Positions 18,017-25,857 of a DNA stretch of 64,000 nucleotides are shown here, in pieces; within the stretch, counting starts at the first letter, position 1, and each line of letters begins with the position of its first letter. The stretch spans positions 62,001 through 126,000 of the forward strand of contig CAVTGS010000010.1 of assembly GCA_963734295.1 (NCBI GenBank), given 5' to 3'. The stretch comes from JAEUMW01 sp963734295 (GTDB taxonomy: Bacteria; Pseudomonadota; Gammaproteobacteria; Burkholderiales; JAEUMW01). The position numbers and the translations under genes were made by a program. The notes under the pieces were generated by a model. The model was not told the DNA's origin. It did not search any database and saw nothing but the letters and a program-made list of their open reading frames with translations.

Positions 18017-18047
18017 GGCGCAGGGTCTCGAATCCGGGGAGAATGAA

Positions 18048-18881
18048 ATGTTGGCAACCGACGTGCGGGACGGCCTCGGAATGTTCGACGCGTGGTTCCG
18101 CCAGTTTCGCAGCGTGCTCGTCGCCTACTCCGGAGGCGTGGACAGCGCCGTTGTCCTGGCGCTGGCCCACCGCGCGCTTGGCGACGCTGCGCTGGCGTGC
18201 ATCGGCATATCCCCGAGCTATCCCGCACGCGAACAGAAGGACGCGATAGCGTTCGCCGAAAGCCTCGGCGTGCGCGTGCGTTTGCTCGCGACCGAGGAGC
18301 ATCGTGATCCGGCGTACGCAGCCAATCCCGAGAACCGGTGCTACTTCTGCAAAACCCATCTTTACGACGGCATGGCCGAGCTCGCGCGGGTCGAGGGTTG
18401 GGACGTCATTCTCGATGGCACGCACGCCGATGATCTTCAAGACGTGCGTCCCGGGCGTATGGCGGCTGCCGAGCACGGCATCCGCTCGCCGCTCGCCGAA
18501 CTCGGAGTCGGGAAGGCCGACGTGCGAGCGTTGGCACGTCATCTCAACCTAGTGGTTTGGGACAAGCCTGCGATGGCGTGTCTCTCTTCTCGCCTCCCCC
18601 ACGGAACCGCGATCACACCAGAACTGCTCGCGCAGATCGAACGCGCCGAGGACGCCTTGGCGGTGCTCGGGTTTCGCCAGTTCCGGGTGCGGCACCACGG
18701 GGATCTAGCACGCATCGAGGTGCCGGTCGAGACGTTTGGTCGCGCAGTGGAGCTTCAGAGCCGCATCGTCGCCGGTCTCCAGGCGGCAGGGTATCGCTAC
18801 GTTTGCCTGGACCTGGCCGGCTTCCGCCGCGGCGACGTGGTGGAAGCGCCCGCGACAGCTGGCATCGCCATTCGATCGTGA
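18048..18881 (+). CDS. larE: LarE, ATP-dependent sulfur transferase for NPN cofactor
   Basis: Adenylates P2CMN and converts its carboxylates to thiocarboxylates. 277 residues. PP-loop ATP pyrophosphatase motif VAYSGGVDSAVVLALAH near residue 25, ENRCYFCKTHLYDGM in the middle and KPAMACLSSRLPHGTAI, whose Cys corresponds to the sulfur-donating Cys176 of the Lactobacillus enzyme. A strong GGGGAG ribosome site at 18036-18041 supports the ATG at 18048 over an earlier ATG at 18000. The three cysteines (CYFC plus ACL) raise the possibility of an Fe-S-cluster LarE. The stop overlaps larC (GTGA). Confidence 0.94.
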   Translation: MLATDVRDGLGMFDAWFRQFRSVLVAYSGGVDSAVVLALAHRALGDAALACIGISPSYPAREQKDAIAFAESLGVRVRLLATEEHRDPAYAANPENRCYFCKTHLYDGMAELARVEGWDVILDGTHADDLQDVRPGRMAAAEHGIRSPLAELGVGKADVRALARHLNLVVWDKPAMACLSSRLPHGTAITPELLAQIERAEDALAVLGFRQFRVRHHGDLARIEVPVETFGRAVELQSRIVAGLQAAGYRYVCLDLAGFRRGDVVEAPATAGIAIRS

Positions 18882-20092
18882 TCGGCTATCTCGATCTGCC
18901 GAGCGGTCTGTCGGGGGACATGCTTCTCGGGTGCCTCGTGGACGCCGGCTGGCCGGTCGAGCGCCTTTGCGCGACTATCCGCGAGCTGCCGCTGCCGGTG
19001 GACGAATGGGTCATCGAATCGCGGCCGGTAACGAAGGGGTCCCTGCGCGCAACGCGTGTCGACGTCCGAGTCGCCGAAAGTAAGCATCATCGGCACCTGC
19101 AAGACATCCGCGACGTCGTCGAACACGCGAACATCGACAGCATAGTAAAGCAGCGCGCCCTAGCGGTTTTCTGCAGGCTGGCTGCGGCCGAGGCCAAGGT
19201 CCATGGAACCACGCCTGAGCAGGTCCATTTCCACGAGATCGGTGCCGTCGATGCGATCATCGACGTCGTGGGGTCTGTTGCCGGCCTGCACGAGCTCGGT
19301 GTTGCGCGGCTCCATGCGGGAGCGGTTCCACTCGGCGATGGATGGATCGATTCGGTGCACGGACGCATTCCGCTCCCTGCGCCGGCGACGCTCGAGTTGC
19401 TTGCCGCGACGCGGATGCCGACACGCCCGGCTCCCGGCGTGGGCGAGTGGTTGACCCCGACGGGCGCAGCACTCCTCGCCGAGCTCGCTACGTTCGGTCA
19501 GCCGAATCTCACCATCGATCGTGTCGGAACCGGAGCTGGCCAACGCGATAGCGCATGGCCGAATGTGGCACGGCTCTGGCTCGGCGCCGAAGCTCGTGCC
19601 ACGGGTGATCGACTGGTTCAGCTCGACACCAACATCGACGACATGAACCCGCAGCTCTTCGCAGCCGTGTGCGATCGACTGTTCGCGGCCGGTGCCCGCG
19701 ACGTGTGGCTGACCCCGATCCAGATGAAGAAGGGGCGCCCGGCGGTAACTCTCAGCGTCATCACCGCGGACTCGCTGCAGCATGCGCTGTCCGAGATGAT
19801 GCTGAAGCAGACTACGACGCTCGGTGTGCGTGTCCACGAACTCGACCGTTACGAAGCCGCGCGCGATGTGCACGAGGTCTCGACGGCCTTCGGTACGGTG
19901 CGGGTCAAGGTGAAATGGATTCGCGGCGAGCCCGTCGGCGCCAGCCCCGAATACGACGACTGCCTAGCTGCAGCGCAGCGCGCCGACGTACCACTGAAAG
20001 AAGCCTACGATGCCGCAGTGGTGGCCGCCCACTACTTCCTCGCCACGCTGCAAGCTTCGGTGCCGCACTGCGAAAAGCCGACTGGGGAGTGA
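18878..20092 (+). CDS. larC: LarC, nickel insertase for NPN cofactor
   Basis: CTP-dependent nickel insertion into the pincer nucleotide, the last step of NPN synthesis. 404 residues in a single open frame, so no programmed frameshift of the Lactobacillus LarC1/LarC2 kind is needed. Motifs: GYLDLPSGLSGDMLLGCLVD at the start, VHFHEIGAVDAIIDVVGSVA, LPAPATLELLA, then LDTNIDDMNPQLFAAVCDRL and VWLTPIQMKKGRPAVTLSV in the C-terminal half. The GTG start overlaps the larE stop. No larA (lactate racemase) accompanies these genes. The next gene converges on it 36 bases away. Confidence 0.94.
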   Translation: MIGYLDLPSGLSGDMLLGCLVDAGWPVERLCATIRELPLPVDEWVIESRPVTKGSLRATRVDVRVAESKHHRHLQDIRDVVEHANIDSIVKQRALAVFCRLAAAEAKVHGTTPEQVHFHEIGAVDAIIDVVGSVAGLHELGVARLHAGAVPLGDGWIDSVHGRIPLPAPATLELLAATRMPTRPAPGVGEWLTPTGAALLAELATFGQPNLTIDRVGTGAGQRDSAWPNVARLWLGAEARATGDRLVQLDTNIDDMNPQLFAAVCDRLFAAGARDVWLTPIQMKKGRPAVTLSVITADSLQHALSEMMLKQTTTLGVRVHELDRYEAARDVHEVSTAFGTVRVKVKWIRGEPVGASPEYDDCLAAAQRADVPLKEAYDAAVVAAHYFLATLQASVPHCEKPTGE

Positions 20093-20128
20093 CCAGGATC
20101 GGGGTCCCTCGCACAGCTCGGCCCTACC

Positions 20129-21466
20129 CTACATCTCGCGCAGCAGGGGAATGCAGACTTTCGGCTCCAGGCTGCCCTCCCGTGTGGCACGCCCCACCGT
20201 AAGCAACGTTGCTCGGAAAACTGCTAACGTCTTCTCGAGCGTCACGTCGTCGTGTGCGTACGAAGGCAGCATGACGCCGTTGTTGTAGATGGATACCCCC
20301 AGACGAAGGAGCTCCTGTTGCAGGAGTGTCCGCTGCAGCTCGCGTGTTTCCTTTTCGTCGTCGCCGAAGTAGATCGACATGCGAAAGGGAGGCCCCCTGA
20401 CGTAACCCGGCACGCCGGCCACCCGCAGCGCCTCGTTTATCCCCTGCCTGAGCGCTTCCCCTTGGCGCCACACGTGCCGCGCGACGGGTTCTCTGTGAAA
20501 CACCTCGATGGTCGCCTTGGCGGCAGCGAAAGACCAGGCTTCCGCCTGGAAGGTGGGACCGTAGTGCGCCTTACCAAAAGCGACCTGCATGATGTCGCCG
20601 CGGGCGAGCAACACGGACAGAGGCATCCCTGAAGCGATCGCCTTGCCGAGGCAGGTAAGGTCGGGCGTTACGCCGCGCGCTCGCTGAACGCTGCCTTCCA
20701 GATAGCGGTAGCCCGTGATCATCTCGTCGAACACCAACAACGCACCCGCGCTCCGCGTCGCCTCCCGCAGCGTCTCGAGGAAGCTTTGATCCGCGTCCGG
20801 TTCGCACCCGATCTCGTTGCCGCCCCATGGCCCGGAAGGCTCCAGCATGACTCCTGCCAGATCAGCCCGGTGCTGCTCGAAGAGGGCCATGAAGCCCTCG
20901 GTATCGTTGAAGCGAAAGCGATGGATCAGAGCCGGATGCCGCTCGGGAATGCTGCTGCGCGCGAAGCCGTGCTGCTCGGCCCAGAAGTCGCCCCAGCCGT
21001 GATAGCCGCAGTACAAGATAGTCTTGCGGCCCGTGTAGCCACGGCACAGACGGGCAGCGAGAGTGCAAACGTCCGATCCATTCTTGCCGAAAGCGACGCC
21101 AGTGATACCGGGGAAGTCCTGCTCCAGAAGACGCTGTACTTCCGTCTGGATCGGCCGCGGGTACGCAAGCAGCGGTGCCGAGCGCATGGCCGATCGCACG
21201 GCCTGTTGCACCTCGGGATGGCAATAACCGAGCACGGTTGTTCCCCAACCCATCGTGTAGTCGATGTACTCCTTGCCGTGCAGGTCCCAGATGCGACAGC
21301 CCTTCGCCCGCTCCACCATGACCGGAAAGGACGTACCGTCGCGACCCACGGACATCCCCTGAGTCGGGGTGTAGCTCCACGGATGCAGTCTTTGCAGCTG
21401 CTGCCAAAGCAAAGCGTCACGGTTCTTTCCAGGCGCTCGAGCAAGAAGTCTACTAAGCAGATTCAC
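20129..21466 (-). CDS. Class III PLP aminotransferase (glutamate-1-semialdehyde aminomutase-like)
   Basis: 445 residues. PLP fold-type I motifs: DLHGKEYIDYTMGWGTTVLG, FGKNGSDVCTLAARLCRGYT, LYCGYHGWGD, LLVFDEMITGYR and LGKAIASGMPLSVLLAR, whose Lys binds PLP. The family includes HemL and sugar or amino-acid aminotransferases, but this one sits third in an operon with a radical SAM enzyme and an aldo/keto reductase, so a secondary-metabolism role is more likely than tetrapyrrole synthesis. Its ATG overlaps the stop of the reductase (ATGA). The substrate cannot be deduced. Confidence 0.85.
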   Translation of the reverse strand: MNLLSRLLARAPGKNRDALLWQQLQRLHPWSYTPTQGMSVGRDGTSFPVMVERAKGCRIWDLHGKEYIDYTMGWGTTVLGYCHPEVQQAVRSAMRSAPLLAYPRPIQTEVQRLLEQDFPGITGVAFGKNGSDVCTLAARLCRGYTGRKTILYCGYHGWGDFWAEQHGFARSSIPERHPALIHRFRFNDTEGFMALFEQHRADLAGVMLEPSGPWGGNEIGCEPDADQSFLETLREATRSAGALLVFDEMITGYRYLEGSVQRARGVTPDLTCLGKAIASGMPLSVLLARGDIMQVAFGKAHYGPTFQAEAWSFAAAKATIEVFHREPVARHVWRQGEALRQGINEALRVAGVPGYVRGPPFRMSIYFGDDEKETRELQRTLLQQELLRLGVSIYNNGVMLPSYAHDDVTLEKTLAVFRATLLTVGRATREGSLEPKVCIPLLREM

Positions 21467-23052
21467 CGCGTCCTCGCTGCCTCATCAACGCTGAGATCCT
21501 CTGTCCATATGGTCGTGATCGCCTCGGGCCCGTGATCCGTTGTCGGAGCAATCAGCAGGAAAGAGACCGGGTAGGTTCCGGCGCGGCGCGGCGCATACAG
21601 GTCGAATGCAAAGAACACCCGCTCGCGAGGTTGAACGCAGAGCCTCAAGTTGCATTCCGCCAGGGGATGACTGCCAGCCGCCGCTCGTAGATAGATACGC
21701 TGCCCGCTAAACAGCCCCATTGTCGGAACCCACGCCGATTCCCCGGCGTTCTCGAGCCAGATTCGGCAAACACCCTTTTCGCCGGGCGCAAGCGACGGTG
21801 GAGCTTCGATCAGGAGAACGCGCGCCGAAACGTGCCCCCGCACCGTGTTCGACTCGGCCTCCGCGGGCGGTGGGTGCATCTGCCTTCGGCAGCGCATCTC
21901 CACGACCTGAGCGTGCACCTCGGCAAGCGCCTTCGGGATTTCCAAACCCGAAGGGCATGAGCAGGTTTGATCCTCGCAGGTCGTGCAGGTGAGGGTGATA
22001 CTCGGGTGGATGCGAAAGTAGTGATGCCGATCAATGGCGTCGAAGATATCGGCGAAGTAGCTCCACATGTAAGCTTCCCGAAACATCCAGGAGATCGGCA
22101 ACGACTTGCTGCATGTCGTCTCGCATTCGCCGCAGCGGGAACAAAGGTCGGCCCGCATGGTGTCCGCCGTATGGAGGACGGCTGCCTGCGTCTCTTTGGC
22201 CAACGCTATGGGTTCGTGCCCGGCGCGAGCGTTCTCTTCCGCTTCTTCCGGCGAGCAAGTGCCAGGCACGACCGCCGCAACCCCGGGCATTCGCAGGATG
22301 GAGCGGAGCACGTCGTAAGCGCGCAGGGGTCGCCCTTCCTTCGAAAAGCGTTGTCGGTGTCGAAACGCCTTTCCCGGAACGAGCATGCCCCCGGCCAGCG
22401 GCTTCATGATGAGCAGCGAGACATTTCGTTCTACGGCAAGGGGGAAAATACGCCGCGCATTCTCGCGGATATCCTCGAAGTCCTTGCCTTCCTGACGCGC
22501 ATCGAAGGTCAAGGCATGAGAGCCCAGCGGGTTGTAGGCCAGCATGATCGCGTCGAACGCGCCGCATTCGATCAGCCGAGCGACATAATGGGGGTTGCCA
22601 TGTGTCGAGCACCAAGTCGCGTCGACTCGTCCTTCTCGCTTCATCGACCGCAGTCGTGCCACCATCCCCTGCGGGCCCCAGACATCGTGCTTCAGGATAA
22701 GATCGTCGTCGTCGACACAGGACAACCCAAACATCTGAAGTTGCTTCTTGCCGTACGCCGCGCACGAGCGCTCGTACGCTTCTTCCATGCGTTCGACGGT
22801 ACCCCAGCCGTTCACCACCGGGATCACGTCGGTACGCCCGGAACGCTTGATGGCCTCAGCGACGATGGTTTCGACCCCGCCGTAGCCGAGATCGGCGTGC
22901 ACCCAGTTCACGCCGAGAGAGAAGCCGCGCAGGAGTGTCTCGATCGCCTGTTCTTCTGGCACCATCTGGAGCTGGCATGTGCCGAAGCCCACCGCGCTCA
23001 ACCAAACAGATGTCTTCCCGATGCGATTCAGACGCATCCCGACCAAGGTCAT
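21463..23052 (-). CDS. Aldo/keto reductase with Fe-S cysteine clusters and C-terminal Ig-like domain
   Basis: 529 residues. The N-terminal AKR barrel (about 1-290) shows VGFGTCQLQMVPEEQAIETL, GVNWVHADLGYGGVETIVAE and IMKPLAGGMLVPGKAF. Two cysteine groups follow: CSRCGECETTC near residue 310 and CTTCEDQTCSCPSG near 360, as in ferredoxin-linked AKRs. The last 115 residues form a beta-sandwich with CRIWLENAGESAWVP. The ATG at 23052 overlaps the radical SAM stop and gives the expected AKR N-terminus. A longer in-frame start upstream lies inside the radical SAM gene. Middle gene of a three-gene coupled operon. Confidence 0.83.
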   Translation of the reverse strand: MTLVGMRLNRIGKTSVWLSAVGFGTCQLQMVPEEQAIETLLRGFSLGVNWVHADLGYGGVETIVAEAIKRSGRTDVIPVVNGWGTVERMEEAYERSCAAYGKKQLQMFGLSCVDDDDLILKHDVWGPQGMVARLRSMKREGRVDATWCSTHGNPHYVARLIECGAFDAIMLAYNPLGSHALTFDARQEGKDFEDIRENARRIFPLAVERNVSLLIMKPLAGGMLVPGKAFRHRQRFSKEGRPLRAYDVLRSILRMPGVAAVVPGTCSPEEAEENARAGHEPIALAKETQAAVLHTADTMRADLCSRCGECETTCSKSLPISWMFREAYMWSYFADIFDAIDRHHYFRIHPSITLTCTTCEDQTCSCPSGLEIPKALAEVHAQVVEMRCRRQMHPPPAEAESNTVRGHVSARVLLIEAPPSLAPGEKGVCRIWLENAGESAWVPTMGLFSGQRIYLRAAAGSHPLAECNLRLCVQPRERVFFAFDLYAPRRAGTYPVSFLLIAPTTDHGPEAITTIWTEDLSVDEAARTR

Positions 23053-24389
23053 CGCTCCAGAAAGGAACTTTTGCGGTCGACCGAACCAATACCAGCTGCG
23101 GGGCAAGTCCTGCACGTTGGCCGCAGCGCTCCGGACTCGTGCTCGGCGCGTAAGCGGCGATAGCTCTCGTTGTTCCAGATGGTCAAGAACGATTCCGCTT
23201 CGATGTGGCCCATGCCGGGCTGGCGGTTCCACCAACCACAGGGCACGACGTTGCCGAGCATGTCGATGGCGGCGAAATGCCAGGGGAAAGGACAGTGGCC
23301 GGCCTTCCGAGTCGCTTGGCTGACGGGCAAGCCGAACCTGTCAGCACCCTCTGCGACGGGACTGTGTGCTTCGCCCCCCCCGAATAGGGGCGGGCCGCTG
23401 AACTGCATACCCAGCTCACTAGCTCTCCCCCGCGCGCGGCTTAGCATCTCGTTCGTGGTCTGCTTGATGAGTGAGCACGATTCGTTCGCCATCCCGAGCC
23501 CCTCGAACGGCACCATATGGACGATGTTGACCGAGTTCGCGCCGAGCCTCGCGGCCACGTCGACGAACTCGGGCAGTTCACCGATGTTGGTTCTCATCAT
23601 TACGAACGTCAGCTCCAAGTTCGGCGTATGTGAGCCGAGTTCCCGCTTAACGCGCTGAAAGCGATGCAGGTTGCCGATCAGCTGGTCCCAATCGCCGCCG
23701 ATGCGGATCTGCCCGTAGGTCTCCGCACGCGCCGCATCGATCGACACCGTGAGTACGTGCATGCCGTGCGTGACGATGGCTCGTGCGACGGTATCCGTGA
23801 GCAGTGTGCCATTGGTCACCGCATAGATCTGCGGAATGCGATAACGGCTCGCGATCTCGACGAAGCGGGCGAAATCGGGATGCAACAGCGGCTCCGCACC
23901 CAGCGTGAAAGAAAGGGAGTGGACATGCCAGAATATGTCTGCTGCTAAGCGCTCGAACAGCTCTAGCGGCAGGCGTTGAAGCGGGCGCTTGTAATGCGAT
24001 GGATGACTCATCATGCACATCGTGCAACGCAGGTTGCACTTGTTCAGGAGATCCATCTCGAGCTTGAACGGGCGCACACCCGTGACTTCAGCAAGGCGTG
24101 CGGAGCGTGCCAGATCATGCAGGCGCTCGACGCCCGCTTGGTCGACCGCGCGCTGAACGGCCTCCCTCAGTTCGTCTTCCGTGGGCGGGTGCTGTCCGAA
24201 CGCCTCGTGCACCGACCAGACGTGAGCTCTCACCTGTTCCAAGAGGTCGGAGGGCAGCAGGGCATCGCGCTCATGGCTCTTAGACCCAGGCGACAACAGA
24301 CGCCGCCAGTACGGCCTGACACGATCCCAGAGGTCCGACGTCGCCGGCGGGTATCGATCGTCGTTCATGATTCGTGGCCGCGATGGCAC
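23049..24389 (-). CDS. Radical SAM/SPASM enzyme
   Basis: 446 residues. The Cx3CxxC motif is in LNKCNLRCTMCMMSH near residue 120. A radical SAM barrel follows, with LSFTLGAEPLLHPDF and YAVTNGTLLTD. A C-terminal SPASM-like region holds HCPFPWHFAAIDMLGNVVPC and CRTCPAAG, likely binding auxiliary Fe-S. Such enzymes modify peptides, sugars or small molecules by radical chemistry. The GTG at 24389 has a GGGAG motif just upstream. An ATG at 24368 is an alternative. First gene of the leftward operon. The 221-base gap to nadD should contain divergent promoters. Confidence 0.85.
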   Translation of the reverse strand: MPSRPRIMNDDRYPPATSDLWDRVRPYWRRLLSPGSKSHERDALLPSDLLEQVRAHVWSVHEAFGQHPPTEDELREAVQRAVDQAGVERLHDLARSARLAEVTGVRPFKLEMDLLNKCNLRCTMCMMSHPSHYKRPLQRLPLELFERLAADIFWHVHSLSFTLGAEPLLHPDFARFVEIASRYRIPQIYAVTNGTLLTDTVARAIVTHGMHVLTVSIDAARAETYGQIRIGGDWDQLIGNLHRFQRVKRELGSHTPNLELTFVMMRTNIGELPEFVDVAARLGANSVNIVHMVPFEGLGMANESCSLIKQTTNEMLSRARGRASELGMQFSGPPLFGGGEAHSPVAEGADRFGLPVSQATRKAGHCPFPWHFAAIDMLGNVVPCGWWNRQPGMGHIEAESFLTIWNNESYRRLRAEHESGALRPTCRTCPAAGIGSVDRKSSFLER

Positions 24390-24610
24390 GATCTCCCTTT
24401 TCGGGTCACGCTAACACAGATCGCTTTGGTCGTGGGGTTTGGCAAGGCACGAGCGGCGGTCTTGTCCACGCTCTTGATGTCGTAGAGCTTGCACTGCACG
24501 GTGTCGTGAGAAACTCTGGAAGGAGAGGGAAGTGAAGCAAGTCTGCCTCGCGGTGCCAAGGACTAACGGCCATGCTGCCAAGCCAGCAGCGGGTTTGATG
24601 CCGTAACTCG

Positions 24611-25180
24611 ATGCGCCTCGGAGTGTTCGGCGGGACGTTCGACCCGCCGCATGTCGGTCATCTCCTCGCGGCGAGCGACGCCTTCGAGGCGCTCGCGCTC
24701 GACCGTCTGCTTTTCGTACCAACGGCACGTCACCCGCTCAAGAGCGATCTTGTTCGGGCGAGCGCAGAGCAACGCACGCGAATGCTCGAGCTGATGGTGG
24801 GAGATGATGCCCGCTTTGGCGTAGACCCGACGGAGTTATGGCGGGCGGGTCCGTCCTACACCGTCGATACGCTCGCCGAGTTAGCTTCGCGTCGCACCAG
24901 CGCGTCACTGTTACTGCTCATCGGCGCCGATCTGGCCGCACAGATCGGGACTTGGCGCCAGTCGGCCCGGATAGCCTCGCTGGCCGAGATTGTGGTGCTG
25001 ACACGCCGAACGGATCCGCAGCCGTCTACGGATGTGCTGCCGATGCGATGGCTTGCCACGCGGCGGATCGATCTGTCTTCCACCGAGATCCGCGCACGGG
25101 TTCGCGCGGGGAAGTCGATCTCTGGATACGTCTCAGCGCCCGTCGAACGGTTCATTTGCGAAGCCGGTCTGTACAGGTGA
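24611..25180 (+). CDS. nadD: Nicotinate-nucleotide adenylyltransferase
   Basis: Makes nicotinic acid adenine dinucleotide (NaAD) from NaMN and ATP. 189 residues, slightly short for the family. It has the nucleotidyltransferase start LGVFGGTFDPPHVGHLLAA, FVPTARHPLKSD and the C-terminal LSSTEIRARVRAGKSISGYV motif. In most betaproteobacteria nadD lies beside rsfS and rlmH. Here it stands alone next to the lar cluster. NaAD is the substrate of LarB, so this copy may supply cofactor synthesis rather than general NAD synthesis. That role is inference, and it may also be the only nadD of the cell. Confidence 0.9.
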   Translation: MRLGVFGGTFDPPHVGHLLAASDAFEALALDRLLFVPTARHPLKSDLVRASAEQRTRMLELMVGDDARFGVDPTELWRAGPSYTVDTLAELASRRTSASLLLLIGADLAAQIGTWRQSARIASLAEIVVLTRRTDPQPSTDVLPMRWLATRRIDLSSTEIRARVRAGKSISGYVSAPVERFICEAGLYR

Positions 25181-25857
25181 GCGCAGCGGGCAAGCTCCCT
25201 GGGCCCATGAACCGCGCGCAAGCAAGTCAGGTCCTCAAACGCCGTTGTTACTTATGTCCTGCAAACTCCCTGCAAAAAAAAGCACGGCGCTCCGCTTGAG
25301 CGGGCGCGCAAGCTCTGGGGTCAGGCTGCAGAGCATACCATCGGGCCAGTGGGGCTCACGCCCGAAGACACCCCCGACTGGGAGCGCGTCATGTCGAGCT
25401 TCCTGAAGGCCATACGCTGCGAACCGCGAACACGGAGCACCCTTCTACCGACGGCGTCGCGGAGCGCAGAAAGGGAGCGCGACGCCGGAGACGGCGCGAT
25501 TCCAGGAGGCTCAAATGACCCATTCATCTCTGGTCCGCGCTCGCCGACGGTACCGTTCTGACACTCCTTGTGCGGACGTTCACTAAAGCGATTCGAGCGT
25601 TTGACCCCGTTCATCGGTCGAGCGAATTCGACCGTGGGGGGTCGGCCAGAATACTGCGCATCGCTTCCTGCTGTTCGGGAGGGAGCAGATAGGATAACCG
25701 CAACGAGTGCCACTCGGGCTCGACTGGCCTCCAGAAGCATATCGGAAAGATCGCTCAGCCCGTTCCGGACAGTTCATGCGTTCAGCACGGAAGTAGTCAC
25801 CCAGCCGTAACCCGTAATCGAGCATTGTCGAAACTCAATGAGTGAAGAGGAAACATC
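25181..25857. other. 677-bp intergenic region, possible decayed coding fragments
   Basis: No intact gene is visible. Two short stretches read like protein. On the plus strand, about 25269-25420, ERARKLWGQAAEHTIGPVG and LTPEDTPDWERVMSSFLKA follow an A8 run. On the minus strand, about 25617-25740, EPEWHSLRLSYLLPPEQQEA and MRSILADP end at a stop. I do not recognise either. The 3' end should hold the promoter of the secreted protein gene, and an AGAGGA ribosome site lies at about 25846-25851. Confidence 0.35.

Noticed and set aside
18878..20092. Programmed frameshift in larC, as in Lactobacillus
   Set aside because: The gene is one uninterrupted frame covering both halves, so no frameshift is needed.
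17159..25180. Search for a larA-like gene near the lar cluster
   Set aside because: None of the intact proteins here has LarA features. The aminotransferase, reductase and radical SAM proteins belong to other families.
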